Below are positions 36,467-45,439 of a DNA stretch of 64,000 nt, piece by piece. The notes beneath the pieces are model-generated. The model ran no database searches. It had not been told where the DNA came from and worked only from the letters and a program-made list of their open reading frames with translations. The position numbers and the translations under genes are program-made. The stretch is from assembly GCA_013824115.1 (NCBI GenBank), contig PNNG01000022.1:202610-266609 (forward strand), in the 5' to 3' direction. This DNA is from Sphingobacteriaceae bacterium (GTDB lineage Bacteria; Bacteroidota; Bacteroidia; UBA7662). Position 1 is the first letter of the stretch. Every line of letters starts with the position of its first letter.

Positions 36467-37580
36467 GATTGTGATTGTGGGTCCGGCCTGGCCGCTGCGA
36501 GGCGGGGGCATGTCAACCTTCAATGAAAGGCTCGCACGCGCTTACCAGGATTTGGGACATGAGGTTCAAATCATCACTTTCAGCTTGCAGTATCCTGCCT
36601 TTTTGTTTCCAGGCAAGTCGCAATTTTCGGAAGAAGCTGCGCCCGCTGATTTAAAGATTGAGGTACGCATCAACTCTATCAACCCGTTCAGCTGGTGGAG
36701 CACTGCCCGTTACATTGGAAATTTGCGTGCCGATGTACTCATTTTCCGCTACTGGATGCCCTTTATGGCGCCTTGTTTGGGTTTTATTGCCAAGTGGAGC
36801 CGGTGGATGGGCAGTAAAGCCCGCCGGGTGGCCATTGCCGATAATATCATTCCCCACGAGCCCTTTCCCTTTTCGAAGCCTTTGACCGCCTTTTTCTTGC
36901 GTCAGATGGACGATGTGCATACGCTCTCGGCATCCGTGCGCGACGATTTGGCGAAGTTTAAGTTCAAAGGCGGTCAAAAACTGCTCAAACACCCGCTGTA
37001 CGACAATTACGGCCAAAAAGTGAGTAGGGAAGAAGCATTGCAACATTTGGGCTTGTCGGCCGATTATACTTATTTCCTCTTTTTCGGTTTTATCAGACAG
37101 TACAAGGGGCTAGATTTATTGCTTCAGTCATTCGCCGATGCCCGCTTGAAAAAGCACAAAGTAAAGCTGATTGTGGCTGGTGAGTTTTACGAAAATCCCG
37201 ACCGTTATTACCGCCTCATACGCGAGCACAATTTGGCCGATAGGGTAGAGATGCACAGCCGGTTCATTGCCGATGATCAGGTTAAATACTATTTCTCAGC
37301 AGCATCGCTGGTAACCCAAACCTACCACCATGCCACGCAAAGTGGGGTTACCCAGGTGGGCTTTCAGTTCGATACGCCCATGTTGGTAACCAATGTAGGG
37401 GGTCTTAGCGAGCTGGTCGACAACGGCCAATCGGGCTATGTGTGCGAGCGCGTACCGCAGCAGATTGCTGATTGTATGGTCGATTTTCTGCAAAACGATC
37501 GTTTTGCGGAGATGTCGGCCAAGGTGGCTGTGAAAAAGCAGGAGTTCAGCTGGGAGGTTTTTGCCAAGGAGCTGCGCTAG
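36459..37580 (+). CDS. Family 4 (GT-B) glycosyltransferase, TTG start
   Basis: A 373-aa retaining GT-B enzyme. The N-terminal Rossmann start (M)GKIVIVGPAWPLRGGGMSTFNERLA is typical of group 1 glycosyltransferases. The donor-binding half has LFFGFIRQYKGLDLLLQSF, a KLIVAGEFYENPD segment, and GVTQVGFQFDTPMLVTNVGGLSELV. The conserved N-terminus requires initiation at a TTG (36459) overlapping the previous stop by 8 bases; the nearest ATG lies after the glycine-rich motif. It probably works with the upstream GT2 on the same glycan. Substrate unknown. Confidence 0.88.
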   Translation: MGKIVIVGPAWPLRGGGMSTFNERLARAYQDLGHEVQIITFSLQYPAFLFPGKSQFSEEAAPADLKIEVRINSINPFSWWSTARYIGNLRADVLIFRYWMPFMAPCLGFIAKWSRWMGSKARRVAIADNIIPHEPFPFSKPLTAFFLRQMDDVHTLSASVRDDLAKFKFKGGQKLLKHPLYDNYGQKVSREEALQHLGLSADYTYFLFFGFIRQYKGLDLLLQSFADARLKKHKVKLIVAGEFYENPDRYYRLIREHNLADRVEMHSRFIADDQVKYYFSAASLVTQTYHHATQSGVTQVGFQFDTPMLVTNVGGLSELVDNGQSGYVCERVPQQIADCMVDFLQNDRFAEMSAKVAVKKQEFSWEVFAKELR

Positions 37581-37584
37581 CTGC

Positions 37585-37608
37585 TTGCGGCCAGCCGTCG
37601 GGCCGCAA
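37585..37608. repeat. Palindrome 1 beside the RAYT gene
   Basis: An inverted repeat TTGCGGCC / GGCCGCAA with an 8-base loop lies 4 bases after the GT4 stop. It has no T tract and so does not look like a terminator. Its core resembles the repeat core at 52651-52680 (both share GCTTGCGGC and GGGCCGCA). Confidence 0.6.
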
Positions 37609-37654
37609 TATCTTCTGGCTGCACAAGACAAGCAAGGCAAGCCTTTCCTGTGGT

Positions 37655-37674
37655 GGACGCAAAATATTGCGTCC
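37655..37674. repeat. Palindrome 2 beside the RAYT gene (REP-like)
   Basis: An 8-bp inverted repeat GGACGCAA / TTGCGTCC around AATA, 57 bp before the transposase ATG. Short GC-rich palindromes flanking a lone Y1 transposase are the hallmark of REP/RAYT units. This is the only copy I noticed in the window. Confidence 0.6.
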
Positions 37675-37730
37675 TTCCAATTTATCTTTAGATAGATTTT
37701 GTATCTTCATGTTGGTTTTAATCACAGGAT

Positions 37731-38246
37731 ATGCGGAAAGTCATCATTCTTCCTCAAAGGAAAAAGATCAGGGCAGGTTTTTGGGATTACTCTAATGCAT
37801 CAGCCTATTTTATCACTATAGTCACCCAAAACAGGATTCGGTTTTTTGGTGAGATTGTGGGTGAGGAGATGGTTTTATCTCCTGCCGGACAAGCAGCCCT
37901 CGATTGCTGGCATGCCATTCCGCAGCATTTTCCGGATGTGGTAATTGATGATTTTGTGGTGATGCCCGACCATGTACATGGCCTTTTGATTTTTACTAAA
38001 AAGCTCAACGATTCCGATGAAGAAGCACCTAACCGATTTGGCCCACAATCAATGAATTTGGCTTCGGTGGTTCGGGGATTCAAGGTTGGTGTTACCAAAG
38101 CAGCCAGATTGCACTATCCAAAATTCGCTTGGCAATCGAGGTATCACGACCGCATTGTCAAAGACCAATGGGAATACGAAAGGATTCAAAAGTACATTCG
38201 GGAGAATGTTGCGAAAGCTGTGGAGGCGAGGCACAAAAGCGCTTGA
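37731..38246 (+). CDS. RAYT-type Y1 (HUH) transposase
   Basis: A 171-aa single-strand transposase of the REP-associated tyrosine transposase group. It starts MRKVIILPQRKKIRAGFWDY. It shows YFITIVTQNR, the HUH metal-binding motif VMPDHVHGLLIF, and a C-terminal catalytic tyrosine within YERIQKYIREN. Such proteins cut and move short palindromic repeats rather than whole insertion sequences. It is intact and flanked on its 5' side by two palindromes, as expected for REP units. It ends one base before the valS stop on the other strand. Whether it is active is unknown. Confidence 0.9.
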   Translation: MRKVIILPQRKKIRAGFWDYSNASAYFITIVTQNRIRFFGEIVGEEMVLSPAGQAALDCWHAIPQHFPDVVIDDFVVMPDHVHGLLIFTKKLNDSDEEAPNRFGPQSMNLASVVRGFKVGVTKAARLHYPKFAWQSRYHDRIVKDQWEYERIQKYIRENVAKAVEARHKSA

Positions 38247-40862
38247 TTAACTCAAGCGACTTATAGCTTCTCTTAACTGGTTTATTTTGCTCTCGGCGTC
38301 TGCCTTTTTCTTGCGTTCATTTTCTAAAACGGCAGCCGGGGCACCGGCTACAAATTTTTCATTATTGAGCTTTTTCTCAACAGATTCTAAGAAGCCCATT
38401 TGATAAAACATTTCTTTGAAAAATTTATCCTTTTCGGCTTCCACATCAATCTCCAACTTGAGGTCGAGGAAACACTCGTCGGTGCGCACCAGGAAAGAGG
38501 CCAGGCCCGCAGGCTTTTCGCTTACATAATGCACCTTTTCTACACCTGCCAATTTGCAAATGATGCCTTCAAAGGTTTTGAAAATAGGGTTGCTGCTGGT
38601 GAGGTACAACTCCACCAAACTTTTCACCGGCACCTGCTTTTGGTTGCGCACGTTGCGGATTTCTGAAATGAGCTCCTGCACCTTGCTGCTTTCATTCAGG
38701 TAGGATTCGTTAACAGCTTCACCTTTAGGGTAATTCGCCAGGCAGAGGAATTCATCCTGACTGCGATTGGTGTCGATTTCGTGCCACAGTTCTTCGGTGA
38801 TGAAAGGCATTACGGGGTGCAGCAAACCCATCAATTGATCGAAGTAGGCAATGGTAGCTTCGTAGGTGGAGCGGTCGATGGGTTGGCCATAAGCAGGCTT
38901 GATCATCTCGAGGTACCAGCTGCAGAAGTCGTCCCAAATGAGTTTGTAGAGGTTGCGGATCATTTCCGACAAACGGTAGCTGTCGTAAGCTTTTTCAATT
39001 TCGGCAATGCCGGCCTTCAAGCGCTCGCCAAACCATTCGATGGCCGGATTTTTTGCATCGCCTTCCACCACTTCCCAACCTTTGATGAGGCGGAAAGCAT
39101 TCCATATTTTGTTGGCAAAGTTGCGGCCTTGTTCAATGAGGCTGATGTCGAACAACAAATCGTTGCCGGCCGGCGAGCTGAACAACATGCCCATGCGCAC
39201 GCTGTCGGCACCGTATTCGGCAATCAAGTCGAGCGGGTCGGGACTGTTTCCCAACGATTTCGACATCTTGCGGCCTTGTTTGTCGCGCACAATGCCGGTG
39301 AGGTACACGTCCTTGAACGGAATTTCGCCCATGTATTCGTGGCCGGCAATAATCATGCGGGCCACCCAGAAAAACAGGATTTCGGGGGCCGTTACGAGCA
39401 CTGCGGTAGGGTAGTAGTAGCGCAAATCGGCATTGGCCTCGGCCGGCGACTTGCGGATGATTTCGTGGTCGAAAACGGTGAGCGGCCACAACCAGCTCGA
39501 GAACCAGGTGTCGAGCACGTCGTCGTCTTGGCGCAATTCGGCTGCCTGGTGCTTGCCGCCGCTTTGGGCAGCAGCCTCTTCGGCAGTACGGGCAACGTAA
39601 ATGGTTCCGTCGGGGGCATACCAGGCCGGAATACGGTGGCCCCACCACAGCTGGCGCGAAATACACCAGTCGCGCACATTTTCCATCCAGTGGCGGTAGG
39701 TGTTGATGAATTTATCGGGAATGAGGCGGATGTCGCCCTTCATCACGTACTCCAAAGCGGGTTTGGTGATTTCGTCCATCTTCACAAACCACTGCATGCT
39801 CAGGCGCGGTTCAATCACGGCATTGGTGCGTTCGCTGTGGCCTACGTTGCTTTTGTAATCTTCTGCTTTTACCAAATTGCCGCTTTCTTCGAGCAGCTTG
39901 GCAATCTTCTTCCGCGCAATAAAACGGTCTTCACCCACCAAAATCTGGGCTTTTTCGTTCAGGGTGCCGTTGTCGTTAAAGATATCGATTACGGGCAGGT
40001 TGTGTTTGATGCCCAATTCGTAGTCGTTGGGGTCATGTGCCGGGGTTACCTTCAAGCAGCCGGTGCCAAAATCCATGGCCACATACTCATCCAAAATGAT
40101 GGGAATGGCGCGGTTGATCAACGGAATATAGGCTTGCTTGCCGTGCAAATGGCGGAATCGTTCGTCGTTGGGGTGGATGCAGATGGCGCTGTCGGCCATG
40201 ATGGTCTCGGGACGCACGGTGGCGATGGTTACATAATCGTTGCTGCCCACAATTTGATAGCGGATGTGGTACATTTTGCTGTTCACATCCTTAAAAATCA
40301 CCTCGTCGTCGGCCACAGCGGTGAGGCCTTGCGGGTCCCAGTTTACCATGCGCATGCCGCGGTAGATGTAACCTTTTTTGTAGAGGTCGATGAAAACGTC
40401 GATTACGGCTTCGCTCAAACCGGGGTCCATGGTGAAGGCCGTGCGGTTCCAATCGAGCGAGGCGCCCAGTTTTTTGAGCTGCTCGAGGATGATGCCGCCG
40501 TACTTTTCTTTCCATTCCCAGGCATATTCGAGGAATTTTTCGCGACCGATGTCATTTTTGTCGATGCCTTTTTCCTTGAGCATGGCCACCACCTTGGCTT
40601 CGGTGGCAATGGAAGCGTGGTCGGTACCGGGTATCCAACAGGCATTTTTGCCTTGCATGCGGGCACGGCGGATGAGCACATCCTGGATGGTATTGTTGAG
40701 CATGTGGCCCATGTGCAGCACCCCAGTCACATTGGGCGGCGGAATGACGATGGAGTAAGGTTCGCGTTCGTCGGGGGTTGCATTAAAACAACCCGCCTGC
40801 ATCCAGCGTTCATACCAGGTCGATTCAATTCCTTCGGGGGCGTATTTGGTGGCAATACTCAT
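38247..40862 (-). CDS. valS: Valyl-tRNA synthetase
   Basis: An 871-aa class I aminoacyl-tRNA synthetase charging tRNA-Val. It starts at MSIATKYAPEGIESTWYERW, the family start; an upstream in-frame stretch of 78 codons overlaps the divergent cytochrome gene and lacks conserved features. The HIGH-type motif is in PPPNVTGVLHMGHML. The editing domain lies between about 190 and 340. The KMSKS motif reads GRKMSKSLGNSPDP. The C-terminal coiled coil (ENERKKKADAESKINQLR) is typical of ValRS. A very long open frame on the opposite strand is a by-product of its codon usage. Confidence 0.97.
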   Translation of the reverse strand: MSIATKYAPEGIESTWYERWMQAGCFNATPDEREPYSIVIPPPNVTGVLHMGHMLNNTIQDVLIRRARMQGKNACWIPGTDHASIATEAKVVAMLKEKGIDKNDIGREKFLEYAWEWKEKYGGIILEQLKKLGASLDWNRTAFTMDPGLSEAVIDVFIDLYKKGYIYRGMRMVNWDPQGLTAVADDEVIFKDVNSKMYHIRYQIVGSNDYVTIATVRPETIMADSAICIHPNDERFRHLHGKQAYIPLINRAIPIILDEYVAMDFGTGCLKVTPAHDPNDYELGIKHNLPVIDIFNDNGTLNEKAQILVGEDRFIARKKIAKLLEESGNLVKAEDYKSNVGHSERTNAVIEPRLSMQWFVKMDEITKPALEYVMKGDIRLIPDKFINTYRHWMENVRDWCISRQLWWGHRIPAWYAPDGTIYVARTAEEAAAQSGGKHQAAELRQDDDVLDTWFSSWLWPLTVFDHEIIRKSPAEANADLRYYYPTAVLVTAPEILFFWVARMIIAGHEYMGEIPFKDVYLTGIVRDKQGRKMSKSLGNSPDPLDLIAEYGADSVRMGMLFSSPAGNDLLFDISLIEQGRNFANKIWNAFRLIKGWEVVEGDAKNPAIEWFGERLKAGIAEIEKAYDSYRLSEMIRNLYKLIWDDFCSWYLEMIKPAYGQPIDRSTYEATIAYFDQLMGLLHPVMPFITEELWHEIDTNRSQDEFLCLANYPKGEAVNESYLNESSKVQELISEIRNVRNQKQVPVKSLVELYLTSSNPIFKTFEGIICKLAGVEKVHYVSEKPAGLASFLVRTDECFLDLKLEIDVEAEKDKFFKEMFYQMGFLESVEKKLNNEKFVAGAPAAVLENERKKKADAESKINQLREAISRLS

Positions 40863-40884
40863 GGCTCTTGCTAAAAATAAGCTG

Positions 40885-40892
40885 CAAAAATA
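40885..40892 (-). promoter_or_regulatory. -7 element of valS
   Basis: Read on the minus strand this is TATTTTTG, matching TAnnTTTG, 22 bases before the valS ATG. No good -33 element is visible. Confidence 0.45.
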
Positions 40893-40943
40893 CAGCTCTC
40901 TGCTGGAAATGATGAATGCAGGTAGTATTTTTCGGTCGTGTTG

Positions 40944-42917
40944 ATGCGGATGTTGCCAGAAGTTGTAAAAAGAACCTTTCGTTCGAAGTATTTTTTCTTC
41001 CCGGCCCTCATTGTGATGGGCTGGTGGGGTGTGGTGCAGTGTCAATCGCAAAGTGCGGCCGATGACGAGGTCCGTGCCTTTGGTGCCCAGTACCAAAACC
41101 TACACGATTCGGCGCAGTACCTCGGCAAAGAGGCCTGCCGCTCGTGCCATGCCGATATTTACGACAGCTTTTTGCAAACCGGCATGGGGCGCTCGTTTGG
41201 TGAGGCCACTTTGACACGCTCCAAAGCCGATTGGCAAGGCAAACATGTGATTTACGACGAGCAGCTCGACCTCTATTACCAGCCATTTACCGCCGATAGT
41301 GCCCTCTACATCCGTGAATTTAGGCTAGAAGGCCGCGATACGGTGCACAATCGGGTAGAGCGCATCAGTTACATCGTGGGTTCGGGGCAGCACACCAACA
41401 GCCACCTGATCAACATCAATGGCTATGTGTACCAGTTGCCGCTGACCTATTATACCCAGGAAGGGCGCTGGGATTTACCGCCGGGCTTTGAAAAGGGCAA
41501 CAACAGCCGCTTTGCACGCACCATCCAAACGGAGTGCATGACCTGCCACAATGCCTATCCCACGCAGGTTCCCGGCTCGGAGCACAAATACCTCAAGGTG
41601 CAAGAAGGCATCGATTGCGAGCGCTGTCATGGTCCGGGTAGTTTGCACGTAAAAGACAAGCTAGCAGGCAAAATCGTAGATACGTCCAAAGGACCCGATT
41701 TCAGCATTGTGAACCCACGCCGCCTGCCGGTGACCTTGCAGATGAGCATTTGCCAGCGTTGCCACATGCAAGGCAATGCGGTGTTGAAGCCGGGCAAAGA
41801 CTTCTTCGACTTCAAGCCGGGCATGTTGCTGCACGACGTGGTGAGCGTGTATTTGCCGCGTTACGAAGGCGATCAGTCGAGTTTTACGATGGCGTCCCAT
41901 CCCGACCGCATGATGCAATCGGACTGTTTCAAAAAGTCAGGCGAACAACTCAGCTGTATCAGCTGTCACAATCCCCACAAAAGCATAGAAGTGACGCCTT
42001 CGGTGCATTACAACAACGCTTGCGGACAGTGTCACACCCAAAAAGACCCGTGCAGCCTTCCCATGGCCAAGCGCCTCACTGCCCAGAACAATTGCGTGAG
42101 CTGCCACATGCCCAAATCGGGCACCAGTGATATTCCGCACGTCACCATCACCGACCACTGGATCCGCAAGCCCGAAGCCGAAAAGACCAATAAAGGTGAA
42201 CGGGTATTTGCCGGTTTGGCCAGTATCAACGAAAAGCGGCCCGATGCTTTGACCACGGCTACGGCTTGGCTGCAGTATTTCGAACGATTTGAAAGCAAGC
42301 GCATCCACCTCGATTCGGCTGCCTATTACCTCGAAAAAGCCGAAGGAAAGTCGGATGAGCAGTCTTTCTTCGAAACCAAAGTCCATTTGCTCTACCTCAA
42401 AGGCGATGCGCCGGGCATGGAGCGTTGGGTAAAGCAGCAAGCTGGCCAAGCCGCCAAAGCTACGGGCTGGACGGCCTACCGCATGGCCGAGCTCCTTTTG
42501 CAGCGCAATCAGCAGGACCAGGCGGCTACTTACTTCATCAAGGCGGCGCAAAGTATGCCCTATCAGCTCGATTTTCAGCTAAAAGTGGCCCTTTCGGATG
42601 CTCAGGCCGAGCGCCTGGAGCCTGCCCGCAAGCGATTGGAGAAGCTGTTGGAGGAACAACCCAAGTATGTTGCCGCGATGGCCAATTTAGGTTTCGTATG
42701 CCTACAATTGGGCGATGACCAGCGTGCAGAATATTGGTACCGCAAGGGCATGGCTTTGGATCCCGACAATCAGGCAGCCATCATGAACATGATTGGCTTA
42801 CATTTGTATCGAGGCAAGAAGGCCGAAGCCAAGAAGATGCTGTTGGATGTTTTGAAGAAATATCCGAATCACCAACAGGCTCGCCAATTGCTGCAATATT
42901 TATCTGAAAACGCGTGA
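40944..42917 (+). CDS. Heptaheme c-type cytochrome fused to C-terminal TPRs
   Basis: A 657-aa exported protein. An N-terminal membrane segment or signal peptide (FFFPALIVMGWWGVV) precedes seven CxxCH heme-binding motifs: CRSCH, CMTCH, CERCH, CQRCH, CISCH, CGQCH and CVSCH, at about residues 65, 198, 225, 270, 338, 360 and 384. From about 430 to the end it is TPR-like (AAMANLGFVCLQLGDDQRAEYWYRKGM). The heme part resembles cytochrome c554-like multiheme proteins, so periplasmic electron transfer is likely; partner and substrate are unknown. ATG 40944 or 40950 are both possible starts. Its stop overlaps the GTG of mltG (GTGA), tying it to a cell-wall enzyme. Confidence 0.85.
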   Translation: MRMLPEVVKRTFRSKYFFFPALIVMGWWGVVQCQSQSAADDEVRAFGAQYQNLHDSAQYLGKEACRSCHADIYDSFLQTGMGRSFGEATLTRSKADWQGKHVIYDEQLDLYYQPFTADSALYIREFRLEGRDTVHNRVERISYIVGSGQHTNSHLININGYVYQLPLTYYTQEGRWDLPPGFEKGNNSRFARTIQTECMTCHNAYPTQVPGSEHKYLKVQEGIDCERCHGPGSLHVKDKLAGKIVDTSKGPDFSIVNPRRLPVTLQMSICQRCHMQGNAVLKPGKDFFDFKPGMLLHDVVSVYLPRYEGDQSSFTMASHPDRMMQSDCFKKSGEQLSCISCHNPHKSIEVTPSVHYNNACGQCHTQKDPCSLPMAKRLTAQNNCVSCHMPKSGTSDIPHVTITDHWIRKPEAEKTNKGERVFAGLASINEKRPDALTTATAWLQYFERFESKRIHLDSAAYYLEKAEGKSDEQSFFETKVHLLYLKGDAPGMERWVKQQAGQAAKATGWTAYRMAELLLQRNQQDQAATYFIKAAQSMPYQLDFQLKVALSDAQAERLEPARKRLEKLLEEQPKYVAAMANLGFVCLQLGDDQRAEYWYRKGMALDPDNQAAIMNMIGLHLYRGKKAEAKKMLLDVLKKYPNHQQARQLLQYLSENA

Positions 42918-43996
42918 GTAAAAAAACTACTCGGAAACCGTCGGCAAAAGGAACCGGCATGTGGCGCAAGGTCATTTGGGCCTTGCTGGGTGTATTGGTG
43001 GTATCGGGCATTGTTCTGGGGTATACCTTGTACGAAAAGATGTACCGCTCTAACGTGGTCACCGAGCTTCCTGGCGAAGTGGTTTACCTTGAAATCCCCA
43101 CCGGCAGCGATTGGCAGGATGTTTTGTACCTGCTGCAGCAAAGCAGTTGGCTGCGCGATATGGCCAGTTTTGAATGGATGGCGCAAAAGGCTGGTTATCC
43201 GAACAAAGTCCTTCCAGGCCGTTATCGGCTCGAGCAGGGCATGAACAACCTCGATGTGGTGAAATTGCTGGCTTCGGGCAGGCAAGAACCAGTGAAGGTG
43301 GTGATTAATAAATTCCGCAATCGCTTTGATTTGTTAGGAGCAGTGGGCCGCAAGCTGGAGGCCGATTCACTCATGCTTGTTAAGTTATTTACCGACGATA
43401 ATCTGATGAGGCAGTATGGTTTTGATGCTCAAAATTCACTCGGACTTATCATTCCCAACACCTACGAATTTTATTGGAACACCGATGCCACCGAGTTTTT
43501 GGAGCGCATGGTGGAAGAGTCGAAGAAATTTTGGTCGGCAGAACGCAAGCAACAAGCAGCCGGATTAGGCTTATCGCCAGCGCAAGTCATGATTTTAGCA
43601 TCTATCGTAGAGGAGGAAACCAACCAAAACGATGAAAAGGGATTGGTGGCTCGGGTGTATCTCAATCGCCTTAACATCAATATGAAGCTGCAAGCCGACC
43701 CTACCGTACGTTTTGCACACAACGATTTCGCCATCAAAAGAGTGACGGGTAAACATTTGCGCATCCAATCGCCTTACAATACCTATGCCGTTGAGGGCTT
43801 GCCACCTGCACCCATTTGTACACCTGGCATAGCCACCATAGATGCCGTTTTACAATCGCAGCCACACGATTATTTGTATTTCTGCGCCAAGGAGGATTTT
43901 TCGGGCTACCACCGTTTTGCCAAAACCTATCCCGAACACCAGAAAAACGCTAAATTGTACCAACAAGCGCTCGATAAGCGCAACATTAACGGTTAA
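42914..43996 (+). CDS. mltG: Endolytic murein transglycosylase MltG
   Basis: A 360-aa YceG/MltG protein. A short basic cytoplasmic N-terminus (SKKTTRKPSAKGTGMWRK), one membrane helix (about 18-40), a LysM-like region and the catalytic domain with the key Glu in MILASIVEEETNQ. Further conserved blocks are NTYEFYW, RVYLNRL, LQADPTVRFA, SPYNTY and GLPPAPICTPG. It cleaves growing glycan strands to set their length. The start is a GTG overlapping the cytochrome stop; an ATG 15 codons later (42959) is possible and would leave only a few residues before the helix. Confidence 0.94.
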   Translation: MSKKTTRKPSAKGTGMWRKVIWALLGVLVVSGIVLGYTLYEKMYRSNVVTELPGEVVYLEIPTGSDWQDVLYLLQQSSWLRDMASFEWMAQKAGYPNKVLPGRYRLEQGMNNLDVVKLLASGRQEPVKVVINKFRNRFDLLGAVGRKLEADSLMLVKLFTDDNLMRQYGFDAQNSLGLIIPNTYEFYWNTDATEFLERMVEESKKFWSAERKQQAAGLGLSPAQVMILASIVEEETNQNDEKGLVARVYLNRLNINMKLQADPTVRFAHNDFAIKRVTGKHLRIQSPYNTYAVEGLPPAPICTPGIATIDAVLQSQPHDYLYFCAKEDFSGYHRFAKTYPEHQKNAKLYQQALDKRNING

Positions 43997-43997
43997 T

Positions 43998-44405
43998 ATG
44001 TTTGTACACAGCACCCATTACCGCGTTTGTTATGCCGATACCGACCAAATGCAATACATGTATTACGGCAATTACGCCCGTTTGTACGAGATTGGCAGGG
44101 TAGAAGCCATGCGGTATTTGGGCTTTTCGTACAGAGATTTTGAAGAAAACGGCATTTTGATGCCGGTAATGGACTTACAGTCGAAATACCTGGCGCCCGC
44201 ACGCTATGATGAGTTGCTTTCTATCAGAACAACCGTTTTAGAACTGCCTGCCGCACGTATCAAGTTCAAATACGAGGTATTCAACGAAAAGGAGGAGCTG
44301 CTCAATGAGGCATTCACCACCTTGGTTTTTGTAAATGCTGCCACCAATAGGCCCATGCGAGCACCTGCTGATTTTGTTGCTGCCTTAGCACCCCATTTTG
44401 CATGA
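43998..44405 (+). CDS. Acyl-CoA thioesterase, YbgC/4HBT hotdog family
   Basis: A 135-aa hotdog-fold protein that should hydrolyse acyl-CoA thioesters. The catalytic Asp lies in the motif CYADTDQMQYMYYGNYARLYE, matching the 4-hydroxybenzoyl-CoA thioesterase pattern (YxDTDxxGxVxxxxY). Later blocks YLAPARYDELLSIRT and ARIKFKYEVFN are also family-typical. The start at 43998 follows the mltG stop by one base. Its stop overlaps the next ATG (ATGA). Substrate cannot be read from sequence. Confidence 0.9.
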   Translation: MFVHSTHYRVCYADTDQMQYMYYGNYARLYEIGRVEAMRYLGFSYRDFEENGILMPVMDLQSKYLAPARYDELLSIRTTVLELPAARIKFKYEVFNEKEELLNEAFTTLVFVNAATNRPMRAPADFVAALAPHFA

Positions 44406-45373
44406 ACAAGTACCTCGATCGCTTGCTGCAATGGAGGCCCATTAGGACCCTGATTTTTGTGCTTAAGCGCATCCGATTGGGCAAGCAAAATCAAATTCCC
44501 CTATACGATGTATTGGTCTTTTTCTTTCGCGAAATCAGCAAGCCCGACCTGAGCATGCGGGCATCGGCCATCACCTTCAGCTTCTTTTTGGCGTTGTTTC
44601 CGGGTACCCTATTCATTTTTACACTCATTCCTTACATCCCCATTCACGACCTGGATGTGATCATCCTCGACTTTTTCAGCGAAGTGATGCCCGAGAATGC
44701 CTTTGAAGCGGTGAAAACTACCATTTACGATATAGTAAGCAAACAACAGAGCGGCTTGTTGTCGTTCGGTATCCTTATGGCCTTGTATTTCAGCACCAAT
44801 GGCTTGAACGCCTTAATGGCGTCGTTCAACAAGGCCTACGATATTTTTGAATCACGCTCGTTTTTGGTTCAAAGAGGCTTGGCCCTCATGCTCACCTTGT
44901 TGGAGTTTGGTGTGTTGGTAGTAGCGGTAATCCTTATTTTGGGGGGTAGTTTGGCCATTGACGTGATGGTGATGTATGGCATTATCAGCGGCGATTTTGT
45001 GGCAGTTTTGTTCTTAGCTCTGGAGTGGGTCATCATTCTAGCACTCATTTACATCGGTATTTCGCTCTTGTACTATTTCGGTCCGGCTGTAACCAAACGC
45101 TGGAAGTTTTTCAGCATTGGTTCGGTGGTGGCCACACTCTTGTTTGTGATTACTTCAAGTGCCTTTTCATACTATATCAACCACTTTGGCAACTACAACA
45201 AGCTCTATGGCTCCATAGGAACCCTCATTGTGGTGATGTTGTGGATGTATCTGAACGCGTTCATCATTCTCATTGGGTTTGAGTTGAATGCTGCCATCTA
45301 TATCAATCGTAAATTGGTGATGGAAGCCCGAAAACGAGAGGAGCAAGAGGGTGAAACTGATTTTCACGATTAG
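44402..45373 (+). CDS. YihY/virulence factor BrkB family membrane protein
   Basis: A 323-aa integral membrane protein with six helices. The N-terminal segment MRASAITFSFFLALFPG and the later LYYFGPAVTKRWKFFSIGSVVATLLF are hallmark YihY blocks. So are NHFGNYNKLYGSIGTLIVVMLWMYLNAFIILIGFELNA, which I see in the last third. The family was once annotated as RNase BN in error; its function is not established. It is the last gene of a coupled run with mltG and the thioesterase. A tRNA-Leu gene with its own promoter follows. Confidence 0.92.
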   Translation: MNKYLDRLLQWRPIRTLIFVLKRIRLGKQNQIPLYDVLVFFFREISKPDLSMRASAITFSFFLALFPGTLFIFTLIPYIPIHDLDVIILDFFSEVMPENAFEAVKTTIYDIVSKQQSGLLSFGILMALYFSTNGLNALMASFNKAYDIFESRSFLVQRGLALMLTLLEFGVLVVAVILILGGSLAIDVMVMYGIISGDFVAVLFLALEWVIILALIYIGISLLYYFGPAVTKRWKFFSIGSVVATLLFVITSSAFSYYINHFGNYNKLYGSIGTLIVVMLWMYLNAFIILIGFELNAAIYINRKLVMEARKREEQEGETDFHD

Positions 45374-45395
45374 TTGCATTATTTTAAAATGAATG

Positions 45396-45425
45396 TTGCG
45401 CCTATTCATAATGCTTATATCTTTG
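45396..45425 (+). promoter_or_regulatory. Promoter of tRNA-Leu (full consensus)
   Basis: TTG (45396-45398), 19 bases, TATCTTTG (45418-45425). Transcription would begin about 10 bases before the mature tRNA. Confidence 0.75.
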
Positions 45426-45439
45426 CACCACTATTTCAA

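Noticed and set aside
37585-37608. Palindrome 1 as a terminator of the glycosyltransferase operon
   Set aside because: There is no T tract after the stem, and the next bases are AATATC. It is better explained as a REP-like palindrome, though a weak transcriptional effect cannot be excluded.
37472-37795. Plus-strand frame across the GT4 end and the RAYT palindromes
   Set aside because: It overlaps two real genes and consists of shadow sequence plus palindromes.
38781-40874. Open frame of 697 codons on the plus strand, antisense to valS
   Set aside because: It lies wholly within the clearly genuine valS and its translation is rich in His, Val, Gly and Phe with no domain. It is the expected shadow of GC-rich third positions in valS codons.
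40863-41096. 78-codon N-terminal extension of valS
   Set aside because: It overlaps the divergent cytochrome gene and its promoter, and the canonical ValRS start lies at 40862.
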